Positions 1 through 12,500 of a DNA stretch of 64,000 nt are shown piece after piece. Below the pieces are notes generated by a model that did not search any database, had not been told where the DNA came from, and saw only the letters and a program-made list of their open reading frames with translations. The stretch is taken from positions 890,001-954,000 of the forward strand of contig CATNEN010000024.1 of assembly GCA_950097015.1 (NCBI GenBank). Direction: 5' to 3'. Positions within the stretch are counted from its first letter, which is position 1. Every line of letters begins with the position of its first letter. Position numbers and translations under genes: made by a program. The stretch comes from Macrostomum hystrix. Its lineage: Eukaryota > Platyhelminthes > Macrostomidae.

Positions 1-22
1 CAGATGCAAATGGCTGAATTTG
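1..22 (+). other. Possible upstream exon end of the glycine-rich gene
   Basis: A strong splice donor, TTTG|GTAAGT, lies at 22/23. Read in frame 1 it ends in phase 1, which is the phase needed by the exon starting at 716. No other support is visible because the exon is cut by the window edge. Confidence 0.3.
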
Positions 23-107
23 GTAAGTGGGAAATTCAGTTCGCATGGAAACAGAATGGATTAATAAATGATTGCTGCTGCAAAACGGGCCGTTTCGTAC
101 CCATTTT

Positions 108-142
108 TATATCAAGGGCCCTTGGTAGTTCTACCGTTAATG
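108..142 (+). mobile_element. Solitary MITE terminus
   Basis: CCTTGGTAGTTCTACCGTTAA resembles the right terminal repeat of the TTAA MITE family. The rest of the element is absent or unrecognisable. Confidence 0.45.
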
Positions 143-301
143 CGGTGTGTGTAATACCTACAACTTTAGGAGTACTGACTGTATTTGTAACTGGTAATTG
201 CAGAGATAGCCCGTATATACTTTGCCATCTATGCACGGTATAACTCTTTGAATACTGTATGTCCCTCGCCTAATCTACCTATTCACAACGTCCCTCTCCC
301 A

Positions 302-632
302 ATGTGCCTCAGAAAAGTGTCCCTGTCCTTATCTACCTAACCACAATATCCCTGTCCTTATCTACCTCACAACAATGTCCCTGTGCTCTCCCTCATTACA
401 ATGTCCCTGTCCTTATCTACCTCCCAAAATGTCTCTGTCCGTATCTATCTCACCCCAATGTCCTTATCTCCCTCAACACAACGTCACTCTCCGTATCTAC
501 CTCACAACAATGTCTCTGTCCTTTTCTACTTCCCCACAACGTCCCTGTCCTTATCTACCTCACTAAAATATCTCTGTCCTAATCTACGTTACAATAATGT
601 CCCATTCTTTATCTACCTCACCACAATGTCAG
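302..632. repeat. 29-bp minisatellite, degenerate
   Basis: Unit resembles CTACCTCACAACAATGTCCC followed by TGTCCTTAT, with roughly 11 diverged copies. It lies just upstream of the glycine-rich exon at 716. The same unit reappears in reverse complement at 2095-2240. Overlapping small ORFs here are repeat artefacts. Confidence 0.9.
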
Positions 633-715
633 CTCAGTCTTTTGTAAGAAAGAGGGCATTTTTCATCTTCTAAAAATGACATCCCCGAGACATCCCAGTG
701 CCTGATTGTCCGCAG

Positions 716-2071
716 TGACCGGCAGCGGCGCCAACGGAGCCATCCAGGTAGCTAGAATCGGCACCGCCGGCTGCTACCGGGTCGAAGCCCGCGGCGCCAG
801 AGGCGGCTCCACCTGGAGCGGCTTCAATCCCGTCACCAGGGGCGGCTTCGGCGCCACCGTGGCCGCCGATTTCAACTTGCCGGCCGGCCTCAACCTGTCT
901 GTTGTTGTCGGCCAACGCGGCGGCGACGCCAGTCAGGCCAACGATGGCGCCGGTGGTGGCGGCGGCGGCGGCAGCTTTGTCTACCTGGCCAATGACACCC
1001 TGTTGCTGGCCGCTGGCGGTGGCGGGGGCGCCGGCCGGGCCTACACGGGTTGGTCATGGCTTCAGACTGGCTATTGATGTGCTCCATTCTGTTCGTTCAC
1101 CCATGGGATAGATTAGCAATCCATTCTGTTCCTTCATTCATGGGATAGATTAGCAATCCATTCTGTTCCTTCATCCATGGGATAGATTAGCAATCCATTC
1201 TGTTCCTTCACCCATGGGATAGACTAGCAATCCATTCTGTTCCTTCACCCATGGGATAGATTAGCAATCCATTCTGTTCCATCACCCATGGGATAGATTA
1301 GCAATCCATTCTGTTCCTTCACCCATGGGATAGATTAGCAATCCATTCTGTTCCATCACCCATGGGATAGATTAGCAATCCATTCTGTTCCTTCACCCAT
1401 GGGATAGATTAGCAATCCATTCTGTTCCTTCACCCATGGGATAGACTAGCAATCCATTCTGTTCCTTCACCCATGGGATAGATTAGCAATCCATTCTGTT
1501 ACTTCACACATGGTATAGACTAGCAATCCATTCTGCTACTTCACCCATGGTATAGACTAGCAATCCATCTAATCTGTCTGATTTGCTGTCAGGCATCAGC
1601 GGCCAGGCAGGTCTCAACGGCACGAATTCCTACACCGGCGACTGGCCGCAGAACAATGGCCTGGGCGGCACCAACGGTCAGCCAGGCGAGTGGGTCGATC
1701 CGACTGTGTCGCAGGGTCTGCGCGGAGGACCCGGGGCCGGCTGGCTGGCCGCAGCGCCGGCCCGCACCAACACGGCCTACGGCCAGCGTGGCGGCGGTCG
1801 CGTCCAGGGCTGGGTCGGCGGTATCGGCGGCGCCGCCAACACCGGCGCGGTTGGCGGCTTCGGCGGCGGCGGCGGCGGTGGCCCGGCTCTTGGCGCTGGC
1901 GGCGGAGCCGGAGGCTACAGCGGCGGCGGCGCCGGCACCTACTATAAAGTGACTGGAGGCGGCGGTGGCTCCTACTGCGGTGGATTCGGCTGCGTCGCTG
2001 TCACTGGCGGCAATAGCGGCTCCGACAATGGCTTCGTCATTTTTAAACTGATAAGCACTGGGGCTTGCTAA
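716..2071 (+). CDS. ALK/LTK-type glycine-rich domain protein, 3' exons
   Basis: Two exons, 716-1048 and 1593-2071, join in phase 1 across an intron that is entirely a 37-bp minisatellite. The acceptors follow TGTCCGCAG and TTGCTGTCAG, and the donor is CGG|GTTGGT. The joined product reads GCYRVEARGARGG, then VVVGQRGGDA, a glycine run, LLLAAGGGGGAGRAY, and later GGAGGYSGGG with a paired-Cys segment SYCGGFGC. The order (Gly-aromatic-Tyr entry strand, VGQ-G-DA, poly-Gly, LxxAAGGGG-RAY, second poly-Gly) matches the extracellular glycine-rich domain of ALK/LTK receptors, which is the ligand-binding module there. The frame stops 14 codons after the last glycine cluster, so no EGF-like segment, membrane helix or kinase follows in this transcript. 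The product is probably a secreted or stand-alone domain. An upstream exon may end at position 22 (TTTG|GTAAGT, phase 1, compatible). The 5' end of the gene is outside the window. Family assignment is inferred from pattern. Confidence 0.72.
1085..1580. repeat. 37-bp minisatellite in the glycine-rich gene intron
   Basis: Unit is ATGGGATAGATTAGCAATCC followed by ATTCTGTTCCTTCACCC. About 13 copies fill the intron 1049-1592 almost completely. Copies near the 3' end are the most diverged. Confidence 0.95.
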
Positions 2072-2094
2072 TGATGGCTTGAGGAAATGGAGAT

Positions 2095-2245
2095 AAGGAC
2101 AGGAACCTTTTTGCGAGGTAGATAGGGACATGGGTATTGTGGTGAGGTAGATAAGGACAGGGACATTGTGGTGAGGTAGATAAGGACAGGGACATTGTGG
2201 TGAGGTAGATAAGGACAGGGACATTTTTGTTAGGTAGATAAGAGC
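2095..2245. repeat. 29-bp minisatellite, inverted copy of the 302-632 array
   Basis: Unit GAGGTAGATAAGGACAGGGA then CATTGTGGT, about 5 copies starting 25 nt after the stop codon of the glycine-rich gene. It is the reverse complement of the upstream array unit. Confidence 0.9.
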
Positions 2246-2254
2246 AGATATATT

Positions 2255-2580
2255 TTGCTGTGATAGGTTAGTTATGATGGATATTGTGCTGTGGCAGGTT
2301 AGTTATGATGGATATTGTGCTGTGGCAGGTTAGTTATGATGGATATTGTGCTGTGGCAGGTTAGTTATGATGGATATTGTGCTGTGGTAGGTTAGTTATG
2401 ATGGATATTGTGCTGTGGTAGGTTAGCTATGATTGATATTGTGTTGTGGTAGGTTAGTTATGATGGATATTGTGCTGTGGTAGGTTAGCTATGATGGATA
2501 TTGTGCTGTGGTAGGTTAGCTATGATGGATATTGTGCTGTGGTAGGTTAGCTATGATGGATATTGTGCTGTGGTAGGATA
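2255..2580. repeat. 31-bp minisatellite
   Basis: Unit GGTTAGTTATGATGGATATT then GTGCTGTGGTA, about 10 copies, with GGCA/GGTA and TAGTT/TAGCT variants segregating by position. It directly follows the 29-bp array. From here to about 2890 the sequence is AT-rich and I see nothing else. Confidence 0.93.
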
Positions 2581-2889
2581 TTTTCGATACGCAACGGATT
2601 CGTATACCCGAAACAAAAAAAAAATATTATAGTTTTTATTTTGAAAATAACTTTTACTTTTAGAAGCTACAGTCTTAACTTTTCGTAGTCATACTTGTTC
2701 TCAAGTTAACCTTACTCGAGTGACTCTGTCTTAAATTTTGTTTAAATTAAGATTTTCGATTGTAAGCCCGTAGAAACTGTAGTCAGTGTTAGAATTTTTT
2801 CTGATATTTTTTCGTAAGATATGATATATTTCGATAGGGTTATTAAGCTACTGAAAGCCAAATAAAATTATTCAATAGATTTTCACCGT

Positions 2890-3135
2890 TGGCTTCTTTA
2901 TTTGGACGCAGTCACGGAAGCAAAAGTTTTTCGACGGGATTTTGAACAGTCTAAAAAATTAAATAATAAAATAAGAGGCCAACCTCCAAGGCACAGTGAA
3001 ATTGTACACCGCCTGACGTTGAGAAAGTCAGTCCAGATGTACACACCTGTGTGAGCGTGTGCCTGCGTACAGTATCTGTGTGCGTGTGTGCTCAGGAGCC
3101 AGCGAAATGGGCAGACAGATAAATAGCATTGCATG
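2890..3135 (+). mobile_element. SINE family A copy, interrupted
   Basis: Shares the segment ATTTGG-CGCAG--CGG-AG and the stretch GGCCAACCTCCAAGGCACAG, the AAAGTCAG-CCAGATGTACAC block, and CTCAGGAGCCAGCGAAATGG with copies at 13118-13450 and 40450-40802. The middle carries about 45 unrelated AT-rich bases. The tRNA-like head is missing. Confidence 0.75.
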
Positions 3136-3715
3136 ACGGCATGCGACAATATAGAATTCATTTTTACAGATTATCACTCCAATAAAATAAGGATTAGCTA
3201 ATTTTTTAAATAACATGATGGTAGTAATTCAAAAAGGGACACCACAGAAACCATAAAAATCATATATCCGTAGAAATTAAACAATTTTTTCATAGTTTCT
3301 CAACTTATTCGCTGCATACAAATTCAGTTATTCTATACCAAACAAACAGCGACTTCGCTTCCCCCCAAAAAGTCTGCCCCCTGTTTGGGCAGAGTGCTGA
3401 AAGTTGAAATGATACTTTTTGGATGCAGGAAAAGCTGTTCTGAGCACATCTACTCACCAAATAGTAGATTTGGGATTGTGACACGCCTGTAAATCCTGGC
3501 TTAAAGATAACAAAGAAATCGGCACACACTTTCTGTCTATTGCAACCTGAGGAACTGATCGCTTTATTGACACTATCGATGCATTCTTGATAACAAACCT
3601 GGAACCATTAGCTTTTAAATCCAAGCTTCATAGGCCAAAAACGGCTTGCGGGAATGAAACAATGTCCTGATACTTTATGAAGTACAATAGTGAACATTTC
3701 CAGTACCGTGCAGTG
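3136..3715. other. Intergenic, no recognised feature
   Basis: AT-rich sequence between the SINE fragment and the 32-bp array. The small ORFs on the minus strand show no splice or family support. Confidence 0.6.
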
Positions 3716-6168
3716 TTTTACTGAGCATTCTCACTAGTCACACTGTTGGTGACTGAACTTTCTCACTAGTCACACTGTTGGTGACTGAGCATTCTCACTA
3801 GTCACACTGTTGGTGACTGAACTTTCTCACTAGTCACACTGTTGGTGACTGAACTTTCTCACTAGTCACACTGTTGGTGACTGAACTTTCTCACTAGTCA
3901 CACTGTTGGTGACTGAACTTTCTCACAGTCACACTGTTGGTGACTGAACTTTCTCACTAGTCACACTGTTGGTGACTGAACTTTCTCACTAGTCACACTG
4001 TTGGTGACTGAACTTTCTCACTAGTCACACTGTTGGTGACTGAGCATTCTCACTAGTCACACTGTTGGTGACTGAGCATTCTCACTAGTCACACTGTTGG
4101 TGACTGAACTTTCTCACTAGTCACACTGTTGGTGACTGAACTTTCTCACTAGTCACACTGTTGGTGACTGAACTTTCTCACTAGTCACACTGTTGGTGAC
4201 TGAACTTTCTCACTAGTCACACTGTTGGTGACTGAGCATTCTCACTAGTCACACTGTTGGTGACTGAGCATTCTCACTTGTCACACTGTTGGTGACTGAA
4301 CTTTCTCACTAGTCACACTGTTGGTGACTGAACATTCTCACTAGTCACACTGTTGGTGACTGAACTTTCTCACTAGTCACACTGTTGGTGACTGAACTTT
4401 CTCACTAGTCACACTGTTGGTGACTGAGCATTCTCACTAGTCACACTGTTGGTGACTGAACTTTCTCACTAGTCACACTGTTGGTGACTGAACTTTCTCA
4501 CTAGTCACACTGTTGGTGACTGAGCATTCTCACTAGTCACACTGTTGGTGACTGAACTTTCTCACTAGTCACACTGTTGGTGACTGAACTTTCTCACTAG
4601 TCACACTGTTGGTGACTGAACTTTCTCACTAGTCACACTGTTGGTGACTGAACTTTCTCACTAGTCACACTGTTGGTGACTGAGCATTCTCACTAGTCAC
4701 ACTGTTGGTGACTGAACTTTCTCACTAGTCACACTGTTGGTGACTGAACTTTCTCACTAGTCACACTGTTGGTGACTGAACTTTCTCACTAGTCACACTG
4801 TTGGTGACTGAACTTTCTCACTAGTCACACTGTTGGTGACTGAACTTTCTCACTAGTCACACTGTTGGTGACTGAGCATTCTCACTAGTCACACTGTTGG
4901 TGACTGAACTTTCTCACTAGTCACACTGTTGGTGACTGAACTTTCTCACTAGTCACACTGTTGGTGACTGAGCATTCTCACTAGTCACACTGTTGGTGAC
5001 TGAACTTTCTCACTAGTCACACTGTTGGTGACTGAACTTTCTCACTAGTCACACTGTTGGTGACTGAACTTTCTCACTAGTCACACTGTTGGTGACTGAA
5101 CTTTCTCACTAGTCACACTGTTGGTGACTGAGCATTCTCACTAGTCACACTGTTGGTGACTGAGCATTCTCACTAGTCACACTGTTGGTGACTGAACTTT
5201 CTCACTAGTCACACTGTTGGTGACTGAACTTTCTCACTAGTCACACTGTTGGTGACTGAGCATTCTCACTAGTCACACTGTTGGTGACTGAACTTTCTCA
5301 CTAGTCACACTGTTGGTGACTGAGCATTCTCACTAGTCACACTGTTGGTGACTGAACTTTCTCACTAGTCACACTGGTGACTGAACTTTCTCACTAGTCA
5401 CACTGTTGGTGACTGAACTTTCTCACTAGTCACACTGTTGGTGACTGAGCATTCTCACTAGTCACACTGTTGGTGACTGAACTTTCTCACTAGTCACACT
5501 GTTGGTGACTGAGCATTCTCACTAGTCACACTGTTGGTGACTGAACTTTCTCACTAGTCACACTGTTGGTGACTGAGCATTCTCACTAGTCACACTGTTG
5601 GTGACTGAACTTTCTCACTAGTCACACTGTTGGTGACTGAACTTTCTCACTAGTCACACTGTTGGTGACTGAACTTTCTCACTAGTCACACTGTTGGTGA
5701 CTGAGCATTCTCACTAGTCACACTGTTGGTGACTGAACTTTCTCACTAGTCACACTGTTGGTGACTGAACTTTCTCACTAGTCACACTGTTGGTGACTGA
5801 GCATTCTCACTAGTCACACTGTTGGTGACTGAACTTTCTCACTAGTCACACTGTTGGTGACTGAACTTTCTCACTAGTCACACTGTTGGTGACTGAACTT
5901 TCTCACTAGTCACACTGTTGGTGACTGAACTTTCTCACTAGTCACACTGTTGGTGACTGAACTTTCTCACTAGTCACACTGTTGGTGACTGAACTTTCTC
6001 ACTAGTCACACTGTTGGTGACTGAACTTTCTCACTAGTCACACTGTTGGTGACTGAACTTTCTCACTAGTCACACTGTTGGTGACTGAACTTTCTCACTA
6101 GTCACACTGTTGGTGACTGAGCATTCTCACTAGTCACACTGTTGGTGACTGAGCATTCTCACTAGTCA
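3716..6168. repeat. 32-bp hairpin-unit satellite array, about 76 copies
   Basis: Unit CTGAACTTTCTCACTAGTCA then CACTGTTGGTGA. Each unit contains AGTCAC and GTGACT seven bases apart, a perfect 6-bp inverted repeat. Two monomer classes alternate irregularly, GAACTTTC (majority) and GAGCATTC (minority). Only three units are clearly altered: a TAG loss near 3926, a TTG loss near 5371 and a CTTGTCAC variant near 4276. The array is intergenic, between the glycine-rich gene and the 3' end of VPS33A. It has no spacers and no cas genes, so it is not CRISPR. Confidence 0.97.
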
Positions 6169-6594
6169 CTGGCAATAAAAATAAAAAAGACTTTTGATAT
6201 TTTACTGAGTTTCGCTTTAGGTTAAGGAAATTTGACTGCAGGCAATTATTATACTTAGTAGAATTCACTCTATTGATCTAGGCTTGAGTAACAATAATAG
6301 ATTATGCATGAAAATTAGCAAGCAAAAAAATTCATTTTTGAATTAATGAATAACTGTATAAAAACTAGAGAAAGAAAATTTACAGCAATAAGGAATTCAA
6401 CGACTTATAGTTTTTATCAATCAGTTTAAGACTGAGAATTCTATACACGCTTGTACATTGTAAATTTTGACGAATTTTCTAAGTAAGTTAGTGAGCTTAA
6501 CAAAGATTAGCGCACTAAAATGACACCCCTAAAATCGGGCGTGCAATTTTTTTTCTTTGAATCGAGACTACGCTCGAGACTTCTAAGTTGCCGA
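6169..6594. other. VPS33A 3' flank
   Basis: AT-rich sequence downstream of the VPS33A stop codon (gene on the minus strand). It should contain the 3' UTR. I find no convincing poly(A) signal to place its end. Confidence 0.5.
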
Positions 6595-9500
6595 CTAAAT
6601 AAAGGGATTCATCGGCGCGGCGCTAATCTCCTCAATAAACGGGTCCAGGAATGATCGACAGCTCAATAGGCCAGTACTCAGCACAATGTAGTCGGCGGGA
6701 ACTGTAAATTATATTATAGATTTGTGATTTAAATAAAAAAATCCACGCACTATACTACTCACGAGCAGCAGTAGTCTGCAGCAAAACAATAATGTACAAT
6801 GAAGGGCTTACAATCGTCCGATTGCGATAGGAAGCGAAGTGCGCTGATCTCCGAGTAGGTTACGCCGCCAACAAACACAACCAGATTGTGCTTGGTGTCA
6901 GTTGAGTACACTGGCGGTACAGGGCCGTCTGGGGGTGTAGAAATTCAGTGAACTGTCAGCGTCATGCAATCAATCAGAATAGTCACACATCACACCTCTA
7001 GATGTAGGCGGACTTCTCAATGACCCAGAAGGTTGTTCTCAATGACCCAGGAGGATGTTCTCAATGAACCAGAAGGTTGTTCTCAATGACCCAGGAGGAT
7101 GTTCTCAATGAACCAGAAGGTTGTACTCAATGACCCAGGATGATGTTCTCAATGACCCAGTAGGATGTTCTCAATGACCCAGGAGGATGTTCTCAAGGCT
7201 GAGCCACGCCAGCATCGCTCACCTTGCCGAAGTCCCTTGACCTTCTGCATCGTCTCGTAGGCGGGGCCCCCGGGCAGGAAGTCCAGCGCGTCCCTGATGC
7301 TTCGCCAGCCGGGCTGGGAGAATTTCTGTACTAGCCTGGCGCTGATTGGCGCGTAGCCGCTGGTTACGTAATGGAAATCAGCGGGCGCCTCTTCGTTGAG
7401 CTGCTCGGGGCACAGGTTGAGTGTTGTTTTAATAGCCGGGTAGTTATTTCTAGCGCCTGGCTTCTGCTCTGCAATTAGGCCGGCTTTGGCCAAATTGCAC
7501 CACGTGATTAGCTTGTCAGCGCCGTAAGCCTAGTTGGAGCAATGACAGCGTTTGACATTAGTTATATATTCATTGCTCTAAAATTGAATTGATCGATTTC
7601 TGACTGGCAATGCTAGAGCTGTCAATCTAAAAGTCATCTGAACTGTCATTCTAAAAGTCATCAAAAATGTCATTCTAAAGGTCATCAGAACTGTCATTCT
7701 AAAGGTCATCAGAACTGTCATTCTAAAGGTCATCAGAACTGTCATTCTAAAAGTCATCAAAAATGTCATTCTAAAGGTCATCAGAACTGACATTCTAAAG
7801 GTCATCAGAACTGTCATTCTAAAGGTCATCAGAACTGTCATTCTAAAGGTCATCAGAACTGTCATTCTAAAGGTCATCAGAACTGTCATTCTAAAGGTCA
7901 TCAGAACTGACATTCTAAAGGTCATCAGAACTGTCATTCTAAAGGTCATCAGAACTGACATTCTAAAGGTCATCAGAACTGTCATTCTAAAGGTCATCAG
8001 AACTGACATTCTAAAGGTCATCAGAACTGACATTCTAAAGGTCATCAGAACTGTCATTCTAAAGGTCATCAGAACTGACATTCTAAAGGTCAACAGAACT
8101 GTCATTCTAAAGGTCATCAGAACTGACATTCTAAAGGTCATCAGAACTGTCATTCTAAAGGTCATCAGAACTGTCATTCTAAAGGTCATCAGAACTGTCA
8201 TTCTAAAGGTCAACAGAACTGTCATTCTAAAGGTCATCAGAACTGTCATTCTAAAGGTCATCAGAACTGTCATTCTAAAGGTCATCAGAACTGACATTCT
8301 AAAGGTCATCAGAACTGTCATTCTAAAGGTCATCAGAACTGTCATTCTAAAGGTCAACAGAACTGTCATTCTAAAGGTCAACAGAACTGTCATTCTAAAG
8401 GTCAACAGAACTGTCATTCTAAAGGTCATCAGAACTGTCATTCTAAAGGTCATCAGAACTGTCATTCTAAAGGTCATCAGAACTGTCATTCTAAAGGTCA
8501 TCAGAACTGACATTCTAAAGGTCAACAGAACTGTCATTCTAAAGGTCATCAGAACTGTCATTCTAAAGGTCATCAGAACTGTCATTCTAAAGGTCATCTG
8601 AACTGTCATTCTAAAGGTCATCTAAAGGTCATTAAAACTGCTATCACAAAGACCATTCGAACAAACATTCTAAAGGACAATTGAACTACCTAGTGGAACT
8701 ATCTACTACTAGCCTAGAGGATAGAGCTTCGGACCTTCGACTTAAAGGTCGAGGGTTCGATTCCCGACTCCTCTTAAACAATTTGTGTCCTCTAGCAAGA
8801 CACCGAACTCTGCATTGTGTCAATTCTCCCAGCCGGTGCCAGCACCAGGTTAGGTAATTTAGGGTGGGTGTGGCGTCCCCCCAGTCCATGGACTGAACAG
8901 CCGTACGCAGCCTTCAGATGCGCTGCGCAATAGCTGCGGCTGTGCTGTCGGCTGCACATCCTGCCCAATAGGGGCAGTTGTAATCTATTATTTACCTCGT
9001 ATTATAATAATTAACATTAAGATCCACCTGAGCAATATCCCGCATGTACTGTTGAGCCAGCTTAGGCTTTAGGCCGCCATTGCAGAACGACTGTACGCAG
9101 ACTAGGCGCAGCACATCTGGCAGCGGCCCCTCTCTAGCGATCAAAGATTCTATGAAAGGATTCGGCCGATCAGTTTCGTAGGCGCGCACCAGCTCGTGCT
9201 GGCACTCGTACAGATCCATGTACTCGTCCGTCTCAGTGTGCGCTTTGACCTTCTCTGTTACTGTAGTGAACACGGCCAGCGAGTTCTTGGCCGCCTGCAT
9301 ATGCGGCAGCTTGCTCACGATCTTCTTCAGCTCGGCTACCGTGTTGGCCTGGTGGCGCTCCTGTGAGAAGCAGGGAAGAAAAGTGCATTGTGGGATCTCT
9401 GACAATATGGGATCTCTAATTATATGGGATCTCTGATTATATGGGATCTTAGACAATATGGCATCTTAGACAATATGGGATCTCTGATTATATGGGATCT

Positions 9501-12500
9501 TAGACAATATGGGATCTTAGACAATATGGGATCTCTGATTATATGGGATCTTAGACAATATGGGATCTCTGATAATATGGTATCTCTGACAAGATGGGAT
9601 CTCCGACAATACGGGATCTCCGACAATATGGTATATATAAGACAATATGGTATATATAAGACAATATGGTATATATAAGACAATATGGTATATATAAGAC
9701 AATATGGGATCTCTGACAATATTGGGTCTCTGACAATATGGGGTCTTAGACAATATGGGATCTCTGAAATATGGGATCTTAGACAATATGGGATCTCTGA
9801 CAATATGGGATCTTAGACAATATGGGATCTCTGACAATATGGGATCTTTGACAATATGGGATCTCTGACAATATGGGATCTTAGACAATATGGGATCTCT
9901 GACAATATGGGGATGATGATATGGAAATCGCTAAAAATATGATTTCTGAAAAAATACGAATTGAAAAAAAAGAGATTTCTAACAATATGGGGATATCTGA
10001 AAATGTTGGGAGATCTGAACTTTTGTACTATCAAACAACACATTAATAGGACTTACATCAAACTGAGCCGATATGTTTCTGGCAAACTTGCTGAGCAGTT
10101 TCCCGATTGCATTGATGTGACGATCTCTGAGATCGGCGAACACTTCGTCGGCGGAATTCAACGCTACTTTGCGCTCTTCGACAACGTCGTTTTCGCGTGG
10201 AATTCCCACCACGATCCTGGCTGGAGATTAGTTCAGGGATGGTAGAACAGTTTATCAAATGCCTAGATAATAGTAAACCTAGAATAAATAAGCAAAGAAG
10301 GATGACGACTGATAGTAAAGGAATGGGAGAAGAGGCCATGAAGGAATGGGAGAAGAGGCCATGAAGGAATGGGAGAAGAGGCCCTGAAGGAATGGGAGAA
10401 GAGGCCATGAAGGAATGGGAGAAGAGGCCCTGAAGGAATGGGAGAAGAGGCCCTGAAGGAATGGGAGAAGAGGCCCTGAAGGAATGGGAGAAGAGACCCT
10501 GAAGGAATGGGAGAAGAGGCTCTGAAGGAATGGGAGAAGAGGCCCTGAAGGAATGGGAGAAGAGACCCTGAAGGAATGGGAGAAGAGGCTCTGAAGGAAT
10601 GGGAGAAGAGGCCCTGAAGGAATGGGATATGAGGCCCTGATGGAATGGGAGAAGAGGCCATGAAGGAATGGGAGAAGAGGCAATGAAGGAATGGGAGAAG
10701 ATGCCATGAAGGAATGGGAGAAATAGGCCATGAAGGAATGGGAGAAGAGGCCCTGAAGGAATGGGAGAAGAGGCCTTGAAGGAATGGGAGAAGAGGCCAT
10801 GAAGGAATGGGAGAAGAGGCCATGAAGGAATGGGAGAAGAGGCCCTGAAGGAATGGGAGAAGAGGCTCTGAAGGAATGGGAGAAGAGGCCATGAAGGAAT
10901 GGGAGAAGAGGCCATGAAGGAATGGGAGAAGAGGCCATGAAGGAATAGGAGAAGAGGCCATGAAGGAATGGGAGAAGAGGCCATGAAGGAATGGGAGAAG
11001 AGGCCATGAAGGAATGGGAGAAATAGGCCATGAAGGAATGGGAGAAGAGGCCATGAAGGAATGGGAGAAGAGGCCCTGAAGGAATGGGAGAAGAGGCCAT
11101 GAAGGAATGGGAGAAGAGGCCATGAAGGAATGGGAGAAGAGGCCCTGAAGGAATGGGAGAAGAGGCTCTGAAGGAATGGGAGAAGAGGCCATGAAGGAAT
11201 GGGAGAAGAGGCCATGAAGGAATGGGAGAAGAGGCCATGAAGGAATAGGAGAAGAGGCCATGAAGGAATGGGAGAAGAGGCCATGAAGGAATGGGAGAAG
11301 AGGCCATGAAGGAATGGGAGAAATAGGCCATGAAGGAATGGGAGAAGAGGCCATGAAGGAATGGGAGAAGAGGCCCTGAAGGAATGGGAGAAGAGGCCAT
11401 GAAGGAATGGGAGAAGAGGCCTTGAAGGAATGGGAGAAGAGGCCCTGAAGGAATGGGAGAAGAGGCCTTGAAGGAATGGGAGAAGAGGCCTTGAAGGAAT
11501 GGGAGAAGAGGCCATGAAGGAATAGGAGAAGAGGCCCTGAAGGAATGGGAGAAGAGGCCATGAAGGAATGGGAGAAGAGGCCCTGAAGGAATGGGAGAAG
11601 AGGCCATGAAGGAATGGGAGAAATAGGCCATGAAGGAATGGGAGAAGAGGCCATGAAGGAATGGGAGAAGAGGCCCTGAAGGAATGGGAGAAGAGGCCAT
11701 GAAGGAATGGGAGAAGAGGCCTTGAAGGAATGGGAGAAGAGGCCCTGAAGGAATGGGAGAAGAGGCCCTGAAGGAATGGGAGAAGAGGCCTTGAAGGAAT
11801 GGGAGAAGAGGCCATGAAGGAATGGGAGAAGAGGCCCTGAAGGAATGGGAGAAGAGGCCTTGAAGGAATGGGAGAAGAGGCCATGAAGGAATAGGAGAAG
11901 AGGCCATGAAGGAATGGGAGAAGAGGCCATGAAGGAATGGGAGAAGAGGCCCTGAAGGAATGGGAGAAGAGGCCATGAAGGAATGGGAGAAGAGACCCTG
12001 AAGGAATGGGAGAAGAGGCTCTGAAGGAATGGGAGAAGAGGCACTGAAGGAATGGGAGAAGAGGCCTTGAAGGAATGGGAGAAGAGGCCCTGAAGGAATG
12101 GGAGAAGAGGCCCTGAAGGAATGGGAGAAGAGGCCCTGAAGGAATGGGAGAAGAGTCCTTGAAGGAATGGGAGAAGAGGCCCTGAAGGAATGGGAGAAGA
12201 GGCCCTGAAGGAATGGGAGAAGAGGCCTTGAAGGAATGGGAGAAGAGGCCCTGAAGGAATGGGAGAAGAGGCCCTGAAGGAATGGGAGAAGAGGCCCTGA
12301 AGGAATGGGAGAAGAGGCCCTGAAGGAATGGGAGAAGAGGCCTTGAAGGAATGGGAGAAGAGGCCCTGAAGGAATGTGGGAGTCATGATGAGAGAAAGCC
12401 TTTACAGGGCACCTTGAATTACAGCTATACTTTTTGTGAATTTTCAAGCAAACTTTTCAAGCACTCACTGTACTTGGGCTGGTAAACCTCTTCAATGAGG

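Noticed and set aside
3716..6168. CRISPR-like array
   Set aside because: Head-to-tail 32-bp units with no unique spacers, in a eukaryotic gene context and without cas genes.
7578..8621. 347-codon minus-strand ORF with an 8-residue repeat
   Set aside because: It is the 24-bp minisatellite of VPS33A intron 7 read in frame; no start context, domain or splice support.
8699..8765. Functional tRNA gene
   Set aside because: A/B boxes are present, but no intact cloverleaf can be drawn, and the same head heads dispersed SINE copies.
10058..12447. Three overlapping minus-strand ORFs of 608, 707 and 722 codons
   Set aside because: Artefacts of a 23-bp unit lacking stops in that orientation; the real signal here is the VPS33A exon at 10220-10057 at one end and 12646-12469 at the other.
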